Below, one piece after another: positions 44,274 to 54,656 of a stretch of 64,000 nt of DNA. Source of the DNA: Spirosoma radiotolerans (GTDB taxonomy: Bacteria; Bacteroidota; Bacteroidia; Cytophagales; Spirosomataceae). The notes beneath the pieces were generated by a model, which searched no databases, was not told where the DNA came from, and saw only the letters and a list, made by a program, of their open reading frames with translations. The position numbers and the translations under genes are program-made. The stretch's first letter is position 1, and each line of letters opens with the position of its first letter. The stretch spans positions 2,666,001 to 2,730,000 of the forward strand of contig NZ_CP010429.1 in the NCBI RefSeq assembly GCF_000974425.1, given 5' to 3'.

Positions 44274-45479
44274 TTATACCTTCTCCTTAACTACTTCGGC
44301 TGACTTTTCTACTGCCTGGGTAAAATCTTCGATTAAATCGTCAATGTCTTCCAAACCAACCGAAATCCGAATCAGGCCCGGTGTAATGCCCAGAGCAGCT
44401 TTTTCGTCGGGTTTCAGCTTGGCGTGCGTGGTTGTATTCGGGTTGGTAACAATCGTGCGGGAATCACCTAGGTTGGAGGAAAGCGTCGGAATCGTCAGGG
44501 CTTCAAAGAACGCATTTACCCGATCAAAACCACCTTCCAGTTCAATCGTGACAATGGCTCCGCCCGCACTCATCTGCCGTTTGGCCAGGTCATATTGAGG
44601 ATGGGAAGGCAGAAACGGATACAATACCCGCTCCACGTCGGTGTGGGTATCCAGTGCTTCGGCCAGTTGCAGCGCATTGCGGCAATGGCGCTCCATCCGC
44701 AGGTCCAATGTCTCCAGGCTTTTGGATAAAACCCAGGCGTTGAACGGCGACATGGCAGGCCCCGTATGCCGCGCAAAGAACCGAATGGACTGAATCAGGT
44801 CAGCGCGGCCAACCACAATACCGCCCAGTACGCGCCCCTGTCCATCCATGTATTTCGTTGCCGAATGCACCGACAAATCGGCTCCAAAGTCGATGGGTGT
44901 TTGCAGAATGGGCGTGGCAAAACAGTTATCGACGTTTAAAATAAAGCCGTATTTCTGTTTCAGGCGTCCCAGCATCTCCAGATCGACAAGTTCCAGACCG
45001 GGATTCGAGGGCGTTTCCAGATACACCATGCGGGCGGCTGGCCGGTCTGCGTTCGGCTGTATGGCCGCTTCCCAATCTGCTTCCGACGCGCTGGCATCTA
45101 CGTAGGTATGAGTGATGCCCCATTTGCTCAGAATCTGGGTGATGATCTGGTGAGCTGAGCCAAACAAAGCCCGACAAGCGACTATGTGATCACCGGATTT
45201 CAACAAACCGGCCATACTCGCAAAGACAGCGGCCATGCCCGTTGCCGTGGCAATACCATCTTCGGCATTTTCCAGCATGCATACCTTATCGACAAACTCC
45301 GTCACGTTGGGATTTGAGAAACGGGAGTAAATATTACCCGCTTCAGTTTCGTCAAATAAAGCTTTCCCCTGTTCGGCACTTTCGAAGGCGAAGCTGGAGG
45401 TTAAGTACAGCGGCACGGAGTGTTCGCGATTCTGCGATTTCTCCGCCTGAATCCGAATGGCTTTGGTTTGTTTTCTCAT
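44274..45479 (-). CDS. metZ: O-succinylhomoserine (or O-acetylhomoserine) sulfhydrylase
   Basis: 401 aa, Cys/Met metabolism PLP enzyme. The PLP-binding Lys is in LSVHSATKYMDGQGRVLGG near residue 207; IYSRFSNPNVTEFVDKVCML and IATATGMAAVFASMAGLLKS precede it. It closely resembles MetZ (direct sulfhydrylation of activated homoserine to homocysteine with sulfide). MetZ versus MetY/MetB is a family-level judgement; the sulfate-reduction neighbours favour a sulfhydrylase. Followed by the Gfo/Idh and cysH genes on the same strand. Confidence 0.85.
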   Translation of the reverse strand: MRKQTKAIRIQAEKSQNREHSVPLYLTSSFAFESAEQGKALFDETEAGNIYSRFSNPNVTEFVDKVCMLENAEDGIATATGMAAVFASMAGLLKSGDHIVACRALFGSAHQIITQILSKWGITHTYVDASASEADWEAAIQPNADRPAARMVYLETPSNPGLELVDLEMLGRLKQKYGFILNVDNCFATPILQTPIDFGADLSVHSATKYMDGQGRVLGGIVVGRADLIQSIRFFARHTGPAMSPFNAWVLSKSLETLDLRMERHCRNALQLAEALDTHTDVERVLYPFLPSHPQYDLAKRQMSAGGAIVTIELEGGFDRVNAFFEALTIPTLSSNLGDSRTIVTNPNTTTHAKLKPDEKAALGITPGLIRISVGLEDIDDLIEDFTQAVEKSAEVVKEKV

Positions 45480-45491
45480 ATTATGTGGGGT

Positions 45492-45554
45492 GTCGATTTC
45501 TTCAAAACCGGCACTTGCTCAATTTATTACGGGTCGGTTTCTTCAAGCCGACAG
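45492..45554. repeat. Repeat units with TTTCTTnAA core
   Basis: Between metZ and the TauE gene: CGATTTCTTCAAAACCGG (45494-45511) and GTCGGTTTCTTCAAGCCGAC (45533-45552). The second is itself a near-perfect palindrome. Related units occur at 54534-54613, so this appears to be a dispersed intergenic repeat family. Confidence 0.55.
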
Positions 45555-45565
45555 CCCATCCAACA

Positions 45566-46633
45566 CTAAAAGAACTTAATAATCTTACGCAAACTTACGA
45601 GGATTACCACAATTCCGACCAGAATCATCATTGTTTTGACCGGTAGTTTCTGGGCTAAACGGGCGGCAATCGGCGCGGCTATCATACCGCCCAGAATGAG
45701 GCCCAGAATGACCATACCGTAGTTATCCAGCCCGGCATATAAGGCGAACACAACCGATGAAGCGAACGAAACAAAGAACTCCGCCAGGTTAACCGAGCCA
45801 ATCGTATAACGGGGATGCCGACCCGAGGCAATCAGGGTCGAGTTGACGATCGGGCCCCAGCCACCACCACCAATGGCATCGACAAACCCACCGAACCAGG
45901 CCAGCAACCCAATTTGGCGAACGGGCTTCTTCTTGGTTTGTTTCGCCAGGGCTTTCTTTAAAATCAGAATACCCAGAATGGCGGTGTATACCGAAATGGC
46001 CGGACTCAAATAAGTCGCTACTACCTCCATATCGGCCAGTTTGGTAATTAAAAAGGCACCCAGCGCAGCGCCGATAACACCCGGTATCAGGACAATTTTG
46101 AACAGCCGGCTGTTTACATTACCAAACTTAAGGTGCATATATCCCGATACACCGCTGGTGAAAATCTCGGAGCTGTGAACGCTGGCCGTGGCAAACAGGG
46201 GGCTTATACCTACGCTCGTCAAAAAGGTGGTAGCGGTTACACCATAAGCCATTCCCAGAGCACCGTCGATCATTTGGGCAACGAAGCCAGCCATTATAAA
46301 ATAAAAAATCTGGGGCGTCACGTCAATGGAGCTCGCCAGCAAGGTCAGCCGATCCAGCGTAAAATAGCTGAACAGGAGGTGGCCAACCACCATCAGAGCG
46401 AGGGCAGAAAAAATATAAATCGCAATTTCGGTGCGATTTCGCCGGCGAAGTAAGGGTTGGGTCGCACTGGTTTGCACGTTTGCCGTTGGAAAGGCTGCCC
46501 GTACAGCGTCCGCCTGAGCAGGTGCATTCTCGCCCTGGATAGTGATAGTCAGCCCATTAAGGTTCAATATCGGTTGTGCTGTTAGGCTCGAGTCGTTGGC
46601 TAGTTCGGCTCCGGAGACTATCGGTGGTTGCAT
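45566..46633 (-). CDS. TauE/SafE family sulfite/organosulfonate exporter with long N-terminal extension
   Basis: 355 aa. A TauE/SafE domain with about 8 membrane segments occupies residues 95-350, with the repeated family motifs AQMIDGALGMAYGVTATTFL and FGGFVDAIGGGGWGPIVNST. It is preceded by an unusual cytoplasmic extension of about 65 residues that contains a basic patch (RRRNRTE). It probably moves sulfite, sulfate or sulfide-related anions. It precedes metZ in the same operon. The extension was not matched to any family by eye. Confidence 0.82.
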   Translation of the reverse strand: MQPPIVSGAELANDSSLTAQPILNLNGLTITIQGENAPAQADAVRAAFPTANVQTSATQPLLRRRNRTEIAIYIFSALALMVVGHLLFSYFTLDRLTLLASSIDVTPQIFYFIMAGFVAQMIDGALGMAYGVTATTFLTSVGISPLFATASVHSSEIFTSGVSGYMHLKFGNVNSRLFKIVLIPGVIGAALGAFLITKLADMEVVATYLSPAISVYTAILGILILKKALAKQTKKKPVRQIGLLAWFGGFVDAIGGGGWGPIVNSTLIASGRHPRYTIGSVNLAEFFVSFASSVVFALYAGLDNYGMVILGLILGGMIAAPIAARLAQKLPVKTMMILVGIVVILVSLRKIIKFF

Positions 46634-46673
46634 AAGGTATAAATTCTATCGAGTTTGTAGATTATTCTACTTA

Positions 46674-46698
46674 TGAAAAACGGCACAATGAAGTGCCG
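46674..46698 (-). terminator. Terminator downstream of the DUF819 gene
   Basis: On the minus strand CGGCAC and GTGCCG close a 6-base loop and are followed by TTTTTC, 106 bp past the end of the DUF819 gene and 41 bp before the tauE start. Confidence 0.78.
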
Positions 46699-46803
46699 CT
46701 CGCTAAGCCGTTGACCAATCCGTATTATCCGCTGGATGCTGGTTGATCGTGCGACAAAGGTACGGAAATCAAGCGGATAGATGCAAATACGAGACCAAAG
46801 AGC

Positions 46804-47964
46804 TTACATTCCCCGCAGGATTTCCGCTAGTAGAATACCCAAGTATGTACCCATTGCGTTACCAAGCGTGCCGACCAGTACGGCAGGTAGTTGCAAATCC
46901 GGGCGGTTGAGGCTCTTGGCAAGGGCCAGCGCAGACGTGGCTCCGCCAATATTTGCCTGCGATGCGATGCCCAATAAATCCCAATCCTGTTTGGCGAGTG
47001 CCCCGATGCCAAAAACAATCAGGGCGTGGATGAAGACCAGGGTCAAAATCATGCCGAAGAGAATAATGGCCAGTCGACCGTCGTGGAGCAGAGTCGCGAT
47101 GTCGCAGTAAGCGCCGATAACCGCTAGAAAAACATAGATGCCGAACAGCCCCAATAATCGGCTCCCGCGTAGCTTATTTACGACTCTGAATTGAGCCAGT
47201 GCCAGAGCAATAGTCGTCAGGATAAGCACGAAAGGAACGGCTGGCACCAACGTAGCCAGTTGTTTTGAGAGAAAAATGGAGCCAAAGCCCAGGGTAAGCA
47301 GTAAGGCCAAATCATTTGGGTTTACCGTCTCAGCATCTGCAAACGGGTCAGTATCAACAGCGTCCGTTTGTGTTGTTAATGCGAGCGCTGATGGCATGTT
47401 TACTTTTGGTCTTGGGAAATACCGTTGGAGAAGCCGGGGCAAGGCCAGGGTGGCCACCATCCAGAGCGCGGTCATGATGTTATCCGCAGCGGTAGCGGCA
47501 ACGAACAGATTTCCCGCTTTTGATACGCCATAGTGCAGCGCAACAGCGTGAAAATTAATACCCCCACCAATATACGTTCCGGTAAACATACCGGCTAGCG
47601 CGTAATATAGATTGCCAACTGTTTTGGGTGCCGAAAAAAGCCAGACACTCGCGAATACCCCAATTATTGTCCCAGTTGACCCCAGCAGAAACATGGTCAG
47701 CATGGGCAGACCCGCCTTGCGTAAATCTTTCAGGTTGACACTTAGCAACAGAAGAAATAGGGAAAAAGGAGCGAGGTAGCTAAAAATGGTTTCATAAACG
47801 GGTGTTTCGGTTGTGGGAATGAGGTGTAGGTTTGCTTCGATAGCGGTTAGGATAATAACCAAAAGAGCTGTGCCAATATGACGGAATCCAGGCTTCCTGG
47901 TTAACCACTCACAAACAACAACATTAAGACAAAGAATGAAGAGAATGTAAATAGAGTCCGACAC
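46804..47964 (-). CDS. DUF819 family integral membrane protein
   Basis: 386 aa with about 11 membrane segments; the start is a GTG at 47964, with no ATG nearby that keeps the first segment. Hallmarks: LGSTGTIIGVFASVWLF, GMFTGTYIGGGINFHAVALH near residue 130, and IASQANIGGATSALALAKS near residue 335. Annotated members are uncharacterised, though they resemble ion/organic-anion transporters. It may belong upstream of the sulfur genes, but a hairpin terminator lies in between. Confidence 0.86.
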   Translation of the reverse strand: MSDSIYILFILCLNVVVCEWLTRKPGFRHIGTALLVIILTAIEANLHLIPTTETPVYETIFSYLAPFSLFLLLLSVNLKDLRKAGLPMLTMFLLGSTGTIIGVFASVWLFSAPKTVGNLYYALAGMFTGTYIGGGINFHAVALHYGVSKAGNLFVAATAADNIMTALWMVATLALPRLLQRYFPRPKVNMPSALALTTQTDAVDTDPFADAETVNPNDLALLLTLGFGSIFLSKQLATLVPAVPFVLILTTIALALAQFRVVNKLRGSRLLGLFGIYVFLAVIGAYCDIATLLHDGRLAIILFGMILTLVFIHALIVFGIGALAKQDWDLLGIASQANIGGATSALALAKSLNRPDLQLPAVLVGTLGNAMGTYLGILLAEILRGM

Positions 47965-48336
47965 AGGTAGGAGATCAATTAGATGAAGTATCGGTAAAAA
48001 TGGCCAGAATTATAATTAAACTCAATGTAAGACGCTTAATTTTTGAAATAATATAAGGTTAATGTTGTAGATTTTAAAATAATGGTTTGAGTTAGTAGAT
48101 TTTTTTGGAATTATATATTGGTTGTCTTATCTTAACTTTCTTCTTTATAAAAAAATAGATTTTTTGTCATTCAGACTTTAGAAGGAATCTTGAATTCTCC
48201 CATTAGGCAACTCCAAGATTCTCCTAAGGTCTGAATGACAAAAACTAGGTTTGGGTTTAAGGGTAAACATTAAACAGGCTGATTATTACCGCCATATCAG
48301 CTCGTGTTGGTAGTTAGTAACCTGAAAATATGCACT
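47965..48336. other. AT-rich intergenic stretch with a hairpin repeat
   Basis: 370 bp, strongly AT-rich from 48000 to 48150, no gene. The 48161-48244 repeat is described separately. I see no tRNA or riboswitch-like conserved core. Confidence 0.45.
48161..48244. repeat. Long imperfect inverted repeat (REP-like)
   Basis: The left arm TTTTTGTCATTCAGACTTTA.. (48161-48192) matches the reverse complement of 48213-48244 except for one mismatch and a one-base bulge. The loop is about 20 bases. A shorter GTCATCCC..GGGATGAC form at 60889-60920 looks related. Such GTCATTC..GGAATCTTG elements are common in Bacteroidota genomes, to my knowledge. Confidence 0.75.
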
Positions 48337-49530
48337 TTATTCACCCGCCATCGGATCGGGCGTTCCATCTTTGTCGCCTGCTACGGTTCCGTGCGTTGGG
48401 AATTTACTGCCTCGAATGAACAACAACCCGGCCACGTGAGGAGCCGCCATCGATGTGCCACTAAGGGTAGCATATGTGCCATCCTTATAGGTGGAGGTGA
48501 TTCGGACACCGTAGGCGCACACATCGACACTACTGCCAAAATTTGAAAAGGACGCGAATGTGTTTTGGCTGTTCATAGCCGATACAGTAAACACATTGGC
48601 GTGGTTGACGCGGGCTGGTGAGTAGTTATCGCTGTTTTTACCGTCATTGCCGGCCGCAATAGCAAACAGTATACCTGCATTGGCAGCTTGGGTGATGGCT
48701 CGGTCGAGTGTTGCCGATGTGCCTTCGCCACCCAGGCTTAAATTGACCACATCGCCCGATTTGCCATTCTGCGCTACGTAGTTTACCGCCTGAATAATCC
48801 CCGACAATCGGCCTTCGCCCTCATCGTCCAGCACCCTAAGCGCAACCAGGGTTGCACCCGAGGCAATGCCGGTTATACCAAACCCGTTATTCTTCGCCCC
48901 AATAACACCCGCTACGTGGGTTCCGTGGCCATTCAGATCATCGGCCGAAGTTTGGCCACTCACGAACGACCGGCTACGATTAACGTCAACATTCAGGTCG
49001 GGGTGATCGAGGTCAATGCCGGTGTCAATGATCCAGGCCGTTTTACCGGTTTGTAAATCGCCCCGTCCATAACCCGTTTGTTTGACGTTCCAGGTGAGGG
49101 TTGTGGTCGTGGCTACATCGACGCAGTTACACATGGACATAATGCGGTCTGGCTCGATAAGAACGACGGATGGATCCTGGTGCAATGTTTGGGATTCACT
49201 TTCCGTCAAATGAGCCAGAAAGCTGGTTTGCTCACCGACCGACAAAACGGCTGCCTGTGCATTCGCAACATGGTTTGTGGTGAGTAGTTGCTCGGCCAGG
49301 GCTTCCGTGGCCGCCATGCGCGCACCCGGAGCCGAAGGAAGTGCCAGGGCGGGTCGATACGTGATGATATACTCACCCGCAATGGCCGTCCCATTGGTAG
49401 ATGATGCTTTGACCAGACAATCGGCAGCAATACTGGTTGGTTCGACACTACTGTCGGTTTTGCAGCCAAACAGGCCAATACCAATCAGGGCGACGTTGGT
49501 AAACGTCGCAAACGAAAAAAAACGTCGCAT
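48337..49530 (-). CDS. Subtilisin-like (S8) serine peptidase lipoprotein
   Basis: 397 aa from the ATG at 49530 (MRRFFSF.., the longer frame starts 12 codons earlier). Lipoprotein signal with LFGC (Cys near residue 22). A propeptide follows, containing EYIITYRPALALPSAPGARM and LIEPDRIMSM, typical of I9 inhibitors. The S8 catalytic triad is complete: Asp in AWIIDTGIDLDHPDL near 170, His in NGHGTHVAGVIG near 205, Ser in LSGTSMAAPHVAGLL near 360. The protease would be attached to the outer membrane and act outside or in the periplasm. Confidence 0.9.
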   Translation of the reverse strand: MRRFFSFATFTNVALIGIGLFGCKTDSSVEPTSIAADCLVKASSTNGTAIAGEYIITYRPALALPSAPGARMAATEALAEQLLTTNHVANAQAAVLSVGEQTSFLAHLTESESQTLHQDPSVVLIEPDRIMSMCNCVDVATTTTLTWNVKQTGYGRGDLQTGKTAWIIDTGIDLDHPDLNVDVNRSRSFVSGQTSADDLNGHGTHVAGVIGAKNNGFGITGIASGATLVALRVLDDEGEGRLSGIIQAVNYVAQNGKSGDVVNLSLGGEGTSATLDRAITQAANAGILFAIAAGNDGKNSDNYSPARVNHANVFTVSAMNSQNTFASFSNFGSSVDVCAYGVRITSTYKDGTYATLSGTSMAAPHVAGLLFIRGSKFPTHGTVAGDKDGTPDPMAGE

Positions 49531-49665
49531 GGGTACGTACGAAATAGATAGTAGGGAAAGTATCAATCGTAAAAAATTACGCCATGCTTCGTTCTGGGGC
49601 TGTTTCTATTGCGTATACGCAGGAAGTGATTTATCTGTTGCGGAGACAGATTAATAACGATTTTT

Positions 49666-51489
49666 TTACCGTTTCAGTGCGATGAAAACAACGCGGCCAG
49701 CCGCCGGAAATCTGGTCTCGGCTATTGGGGTTCCGTAATGTTGGTAGAATTGGGCTCGTTGCTGAGGAGATAGTAAGTCAAGGTACAAGTTAATGCCGGC
49801 GAAGTTGTTTTTTCGCAGAAACGAATCCAGAAACTGCCAATCCTGAGCGGTAAATGCCCGGTCGGGAGTGAGCATTCGGGGCCAGCCATCGCGCAGGAAA
49901 GGCTTGACCTGATCGGGGTGCAGTCGTCCAAAATACTGTCCTACGACGCTCTTATCGTAAAAGCGCCGGAAGGTAAATACGGCATTCTGTGCTGTATAAT
50001 AGGGGCAGAGTCCTTCTTTTTCGCCTACGCCGTTGGCACCAATCGTACAGAAAGGCCAGTCGAGTACAGCGTCGCCGGGTTGCTGCTTCACCACGGCACA
50101 GTAATGTAGTATACTCGCCGACGCCACATTGACGGGTACTGCTAACCGTCTGGAATAACCCGTATACCATTCCATTCCCATCAGGATAACCAGCAGCGCG
50201 CAACATACCTGACTGGCCAGTCGATTTGGCCACCGAACGGGTAGCGCCAGCAGGGTTAATAAGACGGGATAAATCAGACTGGCCCGCCCCCCATGTCGAT
50301 TAAAACTAAACCAGGGAAATAGTTTTAATGTCGGTACCAGAACCGGATGATACACCAGGCAAAGAATCAGCATACCCACGATGGGAAGCCATAGGGCCAC
50401 TTTGTGCCGGATTTGCCACCAGCCTACGCCCGCCAATATCGTTACATAAAGGCCTGGGCTACCTTGCCCGTAACTTTCAAATGTATCGTGAAGCCATCGT
50501 TGGTAAGGAATTGAAATACTGTCGATGCCGGGCAAGTGCGGAAGGAGTAAGCGCGCCGGATGTGACCAGGCTCGCAATTCGGGGACGATACCAAAATCAA
50601 ATTGCCAGGCCGTAAAGGCAATCTGGAGCGTCAGCGGAAGATAAAGCCATAGACTGAGCATAATCAGCGCCAGTACCCCGATAATCTGGCCTCGTTGCTG
50701 ATCGAATTCATGTTCCAAATATCGGCGAATTTGCAACGGCCACTGGCCAGCAATTGGATACTGGCGGTACAGCGTCACTAAAATGACAGGCATGACAAGC
50801 GTAGTGAATGTAAGGGCAAACCCAGCCACGTAAGCCAGTTCCTGTCCCAGTACCAGCACATGCAGCGCTACCCAAAACAGCACATAGGAGAGAGAAACAG
50901 GGCGTCGGGCATAGGTATTCACTAAAAGCCGGTACGTGGCTACCATGCACAAAACAGTCCAATGCGCCACACAAACGTTCATGTGGACGGGGTATTTCCA
51001 GAGCGCGTAAAAGTTGAATACCGATACGACTAACCCGGCAATGAACGACTTCGGGACACCAAATCGGGAAACCAGCAGGAGGAAGGTGCCGACGGAGGTG
51101 ACAACCAGGCTATACACATAATAATACTGAAGGTAAGGTCCCGATCCGTCGAATAGTCGGCGGCAAGATGCGTACCAGTAGTCGCGCTCGAATCCCCAAT
51201 CCAGGAAAACCTGGTTCGTTCCGTACGGATAGAATGTCTGCGTATTAACAAGCGATAGGTGCGGAAAAGGCCAGAGCGAAACGTTTTTGTTGAAAAAATA
51301 CCCGACGTATTCGTATTGATCCGTATCGTTGCCATCGGATAGCGGATGCGTGAAGTCGCCAACAACCAAACTGGTCAGGTAAGCCGTGAGAAGGCCCAAA
51401 ATGAGGGCCCATAGCCAATACGATCTGCCAAATGAGACACCGGTTCTGATTGGAAAATGTATGGAAGCGGGCGGGCGGACTTGATTCAT
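49666..51489 (-). CDS. Large multi-spanning membrane protein (GT-C-like), unknown function
   Basis: 607 aa from the ATG at 51489; a TTG at 51528 gives a longer frame. About 11 membrane segments occupy residues 20-460, followed by a soluble domain of about 130 residues (LDWPFCTIGANGVGEKEGLC .. FRRFYDKSVVGQYFG). The acidic motif DGNDTDQYEYVGYFF in the first loop resembles the first periplasmic loop of GT-C fold glycosyltransferases, with Asp pairs that could bind a lipid-linked sugar donor. No closer family is assigned. Divergent from leuS. Confidence 0.65.
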   Translation of the reverse strand: MNQVRPPASIHFPIRTGVSFGRSYWLWALILGLLTAYLTSLVVGDFTHPLSDGNDTDQYEYVGYFFNKNVSLWPFPHLSLVNTQTFYPYGTNQVFLDWGFERDYWYASCRRLFDGSGPYLQYYYVYSLVVTSVGTFLLLVSRFGVPKSFIAGLVVSVFNFYALWKYPVHMNVCVAHWTVLCMVATYRLLVNTYARRPVSLSYVLFWVALHVLVLGQELAYVAGFALTFTTLVMPVILVTLYRQYPIAGQWPLQIRRYLEHEFDQQRGQIIGVLALIMLSLWLYLPLTLQIAFTAWQFDFGIVPELRAWSHPARLLLPHLPGIDSISIPYQRWLHDTFESYGQGSPGLYVTILAGVGWWQIRHKVALWLPIVGMLILCLVYHPVLVPTLKLFPWFSFNRHGGRASLIYPVLLTLLALPVRWPNRLASQVCCALLVILMGMEWYTGYSRRLAVPVNVASASILHYCAVVKQQPGDAVLDWPFCTIGANGVGEKEGLCPYYTAQNAVFTFRRFYDKSVVGQYFGRLHPDQVKPFLRDGWPRMLTPDRAFTAQDWQFLDSFLRKNNFAGINLYLDLLSPQQRAQFYQHYGTPIAETRFPAAGRVVFIALKR

Positions 51490-51545
51490 TTGGGTGTTTG
51501 TGCAGTCAACGATGGGATCGTTAGGCAAAAGTCTCAGTAAACGGC

Positions 51546-51560
51546 TATTTTTGCAAAGAA
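51546..51560 (+). promoter_or_regulatory. Probable leuS promoter -7 element
   Basis: TATTTTTG at 51546-51553 fits TAnnTTTG; a weak TTAG lies about 21 bp upstream. The untranslated leader to the ATG at 51631 would be about 70 nt. Confidence 0.5.
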
Positions 51561-51630
51561 ATGCGTACTGCGGTTGACATACCGCAATTTATTTGAGAGA
51601 ATCAGGCGACTTTTCAGTCGCGCTACTATT

Positions 51631-54501
51631 ATGGCTGACTACAACCACCGCGAAACCGAACAGAAATGGCAACGGTTTTGGGACGAGAACCACACCTACA
51701 AACCCGCCGAAACGACTGAACGCCCCAAGTACTACGTCCTCGATATGTTTCCCTACCCGTCGGGGGCGGGGTTGCACGTTGGCCACCCGTTGGGATATAT
51801 CGCTTCGGATATCGTTTCGCGTTACAAACGGCTGAAAGGATATAACGTGCTGCACCCGATGGGCTTCGACTCGTTTGGACTGCCCGCCGAACAGTATGCG
51901 ATTCAAACGGGGCAGCACCCGGCCGTCACGACCGAAGCGAACCTGACCCGGTACATTGAACAGTTGAAAAATATTGGCTTCAGCTACGACTGGAGCCGCG
52001 AAGTCCGTACGTCCGATCCGGCTTATTACAAGTGGACGCAGTGGATTTTCATGGAGTTGTTTCGCTCGTGGTACAACAAAGAAACCGATAAAGCCGAACC
52101 GATTGACACGCTGCTGGCCAAATTTGCGGCCAATGGCACCCAGGGCGTTCAGGCTGTTTGTGATGATAATGTAGCCTCCTTTACCGCCGAGGAGTGGAAC
52201 GCCCTGTCGGAAACGGAGCAATATGCGATCTCGCTCCAGTATCGCCTAACCTATCTTGCCGATGCCGTGGTGAACTGGTGCCCGGCATTGGGAACCGTGC
52301 TGGCGAATGACGAAGTTAAAGATGGCGTTTCGGAGCGGGGGGGCTATCCCGTTGAGCAAAAGCTGATGCGCCAGTGGATGATGCGCATCACCGCCTATGC
52401 CGACCGCCTGCTGACGGGCCTGGAAACCATTGACTGGACCGAGTCGCTGAAAGAACAACAGCGGAACTGGATCGGAAAAAGTGTAGGGGCCAGTGTACGG
52501 TTTCCGGTTTTCGGTTCACAGTTTACAAAAGAATCGTTGGCTACGGTAAAACACGAACCACAAACGACAAACTACATCGAAGTCTTCACCACCCGCGTCG
52601 ACACGATTTATGGGGTTACGTTTATGGTGCTGGCCCCCGAGCACGAGCTTGTCGCTGCCCTGACAACGCCCGAGCAAAAGGAGGCTGTCGACGCATACAT
52701 CAATGCGGCTAAACTGCGCTCTGAGCGTGACCGGATGGCCGATACGAAAGCCGTGTCGGGCGTGTTTACGGGGAGTTACTGCATCAACCCGTTCAACGAA
52801 GAGAAAGTCCCCATTTTCCTGGCCGATTATGTGCTGGCGGGTTATGGAACAGGGGCCGTAATGGCTGTGCCATCGGGCGATCAGCGTGACTGGAACTTCG
52901 CCAAGCATTTCGACCTGCCAATCGTGCCGATTCTGGATGGCCAGAAAGACGTTGACAAGCAGGCGGATAATACCAAGGAAGGCCAGTACATCAACTCGGG
53001 TATGGTCAATGGGATGACCTACAAAGAAGCGACCGCCACGCTGATTGCCTGGTTGGAAGAACGCGGGTTAGGTCGTGGGAAAGTCAATTTCCGGATGCGC
53101 GACGCCGTATTTAGCCGTCAGCGGTATTGGGGCGAGCCCGTTCCTGTCTATTTTAAAGAAGGTACATCTGGCCGCCTGCCTTACTTAATTGACGAAAGTG
53201 ACTTGCCGCTGGAGCTACCTGCCGTTGATAAATACCTCCCCACCGAAACCGGTGAGCCACCCCTGGGCCGGGCGGAAGGCTGGAAATATAAAGGAGAATA
53301 TGAGTATGAGTTGAGCACCATGCCCGGCTGGGCGGGGTCATCCTGGTATTGGTACCGGTACATGGACCCGCAGAATCCCAACGAGTTCGCGTCCAAAGAA
53401 GCCATCGACTACTGGCAGAACGTGGACCTTTACATCGGTGGTACCGAACATGCCACCGGTCACTTGCTCTACAGCCGTTTTTGGAATAAATTCCTGAAAG
53501 ACCGGGGCTATGTGCCGCAGGAAGAGCCGTTCAAAAAGCTCATTAACCAGGGCATGATTCAGGGCCGAAGCAATTTTGTGTATCGCGTAGCGGGCACAGG
53601 AAGAGAAGGAGCACCTGCTACTTTTTTATCATTGAATCAGATAAATGGCCGGGAAATAACTCCGCTTCACGTTGATGTCAACATTGTCGAAAATGACGTA
53701 CTCGATGTCGAAGCGTTCAAAAAATCTCGCCCGGATTTGACCGAAAATGCCGAATTTATAACCGAGCCAGATGGGCGGTATATTGTTGGTGCTGAGGTCG
53801 AAAAAATGTCAAAATCGAAGTTCAACGTCGTGAATCCTGACATGATCGTGGAGAAATACGGTGCCGATGTACTTCGTTTGTACGAAATGTTTCTTGGACC
53901 GTTGGAGCAGGCCAAGCCCTGGAACACCAACGGTATCGACGGCGTGTATCGGTTTATTCGCAAATTCTGGCGGTTGTTTTACAAAGACAGTCCGGAAGGC
54001 GCCAATCAGTGGATTGTAACCGACGAGCAGCCAACGCCTGCCGAACTGAAAGTCTTACACAAAACGATCAAAAAGACAGAGGAAGACATTGAGCTGTACT
54101 CGTTCAATACGTCGGTGAGTTCATTCATGATCTGCGTCAATGAACTGGCTTCGTTGAACTGCCACAAGCGGGCCGTTTTGCAGGACTTGGTCTTGTTGCT
54201 GTCGCCTTACGCGCCCCACATCACTGAAGAACTCTGGGCTGCGTTGGGAAATGATGCTGGTACACTGTCGCAGGCTGCATTTCCTGTATTCAATCCGAAT
54301 TATCTGATCGAGGACGCCTTCGATTATCCCATTCAAATCAACGGGAAAGTGCGTACCACCATCAGCTTTGCCATCGACCGCGCGCCCAACGAAATCGAGC
54401 GGGAGGTACTGGCCGACGAAATTGTCCAGAAATGGATGGAAGGTAAAACCCCTAAGAAAGTAGTCGTGGTGCCTAAACGGATAGTGAATGTAGTGCTTTG
54501 A
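51631..54501 (+). CDS. leuS: Leucyl-tRNA synthetase
   Basis: 956 aa from the ATG at 51631, preferred because [20 protein letters not shown] is the usual start. Class [19 protein letters not shown] carries the HIGH-like motif near residue 40-55, and [20 protein letters not shown] the KMSKS motif near 735. The editing (CP1) domain lies between (residues 225-420, [20 protein letters not shown] with the threonine-rich discrimination loop), and a C-terminal anticodon-binding domain closes the protein. Residues about 655-730 hold a long connective insertion that is typical of Bacteroidota LeuRS. Ends before stacked hairpins. Confidence 0.96.
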   Translation: MADYNHRETEQKWQRFWDENHTYKPAETTERPKYYVLDMFPYPSGAGLHVGHPLGYIASDIVSRYKRLKGYNVLHPMGFDSFGLPAEQYAIQTGQHPAVTTEANLTRYIEQLKNIGFSYDWSREVRTSDPAYYKWTQWIFMELFRSWYNKETDKAEPIDTLLAKFAANGTQGVQAVCDDNVASFTAEEWNALSETEQYAISLQYRLTYLADAVVNWCPALGTVLANDEVKDGVSERGGYPVEQKLMRQWMMRITAYADRLLTGLETIDWTESLKEQQRNWIGKSVGASVRFPVFGSQFTKESLATVKHEPQTTNYIEVFTTRVDTIYGVTFMVLAPEHELVAALTTPEQKEAVDAYINAAKLRSERDRMADTKAVSGVFTGSYCINPFNEEKVPIFLADYVLAGYGTGAVMAVPSGDQRDWNFAKHFDLPIVPILDGQKDVDKQADNTKEGQYINSGMVNGMTYKEATATLIAWLEERGLGRGKVNFRMRDAVFSRQRYWGEPVPVYFKEGTSGRLPYLIDESDLPLELPAVDKYLPTETGEPPLGRAEGWKYKGEYEYELSTMPGWAGSSWYWYRYMDPQNPNEFASKEAIDYWQNVDLYIGGTEHATGHLLYSRFWNKFLKDRGYVPQEEPFKKLINQGMIQGRSNFVYRVAGTGREGAPATFLSLNQINGREITPLHVDVNIVENDVLDVEAFKKSRPDLTENAEFITEPDGRYIVGAEVEKMSKSKFNVVNPDMIVEKYGADVLRLYEMFLGPLEQAKPWNTNGIDGVYRFIRKFWRLFYKDSPEGANQWIVTDEQPTPAELKVLHKTIKKTEEDIELYSFNTSVSSFMICVNELASLNCHKRAVLQDLVLLLSPYAPHITEELWAALGNDAGTLSQAAFPVFNPNYLIEDAFDYPIQINGKVRTTISFAIDRAPNEIEREVLADEIVQKWMEGKTPKKVVVVPKRIVNVVL

Positions 54502-54553
54502 AAATTGATTGGAAACTGTAGATTTAGAGTGAAGTCAGTTTCTTAAAACTGAT

Positions 54554-54613
54554 TTGAGAGGTTTCTTAAAACCTCGTTTATAGAACTTAACGAGGTTTTA
54601 AGAAACCTCTCAA
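54554..54613. repeat. Perfect 25-bp inverted repeat
   Basis: TTGAGAGGTTTCTTAAAACC.. at 54554-54578 is repeated exactly in reverse complement at 54589-54613 with a 10-base loop. The same TTTCTTAAAAC core occurs just upstream (54538-54550), and a smaller palindrome GTCGGAT/ATCCGAC follows at 54614-54633. The cluster forms part of a dispersed repeat set that also occurs at 45492. Confidence 0.8.
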
Positions 54614-54656
54614 GTCGGATTCAAGGATCCGACTCCACGGCACATATTAAAAACTT

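Noticed and set aside
46634-46803. SAM or other riboswitch before the TauE gene
   Set aside because: The only clear structure is a simple hairpin followed by a T-run, which fits the terminator of the upstream DUF819 gene. No conserved riboswitch core was seen.
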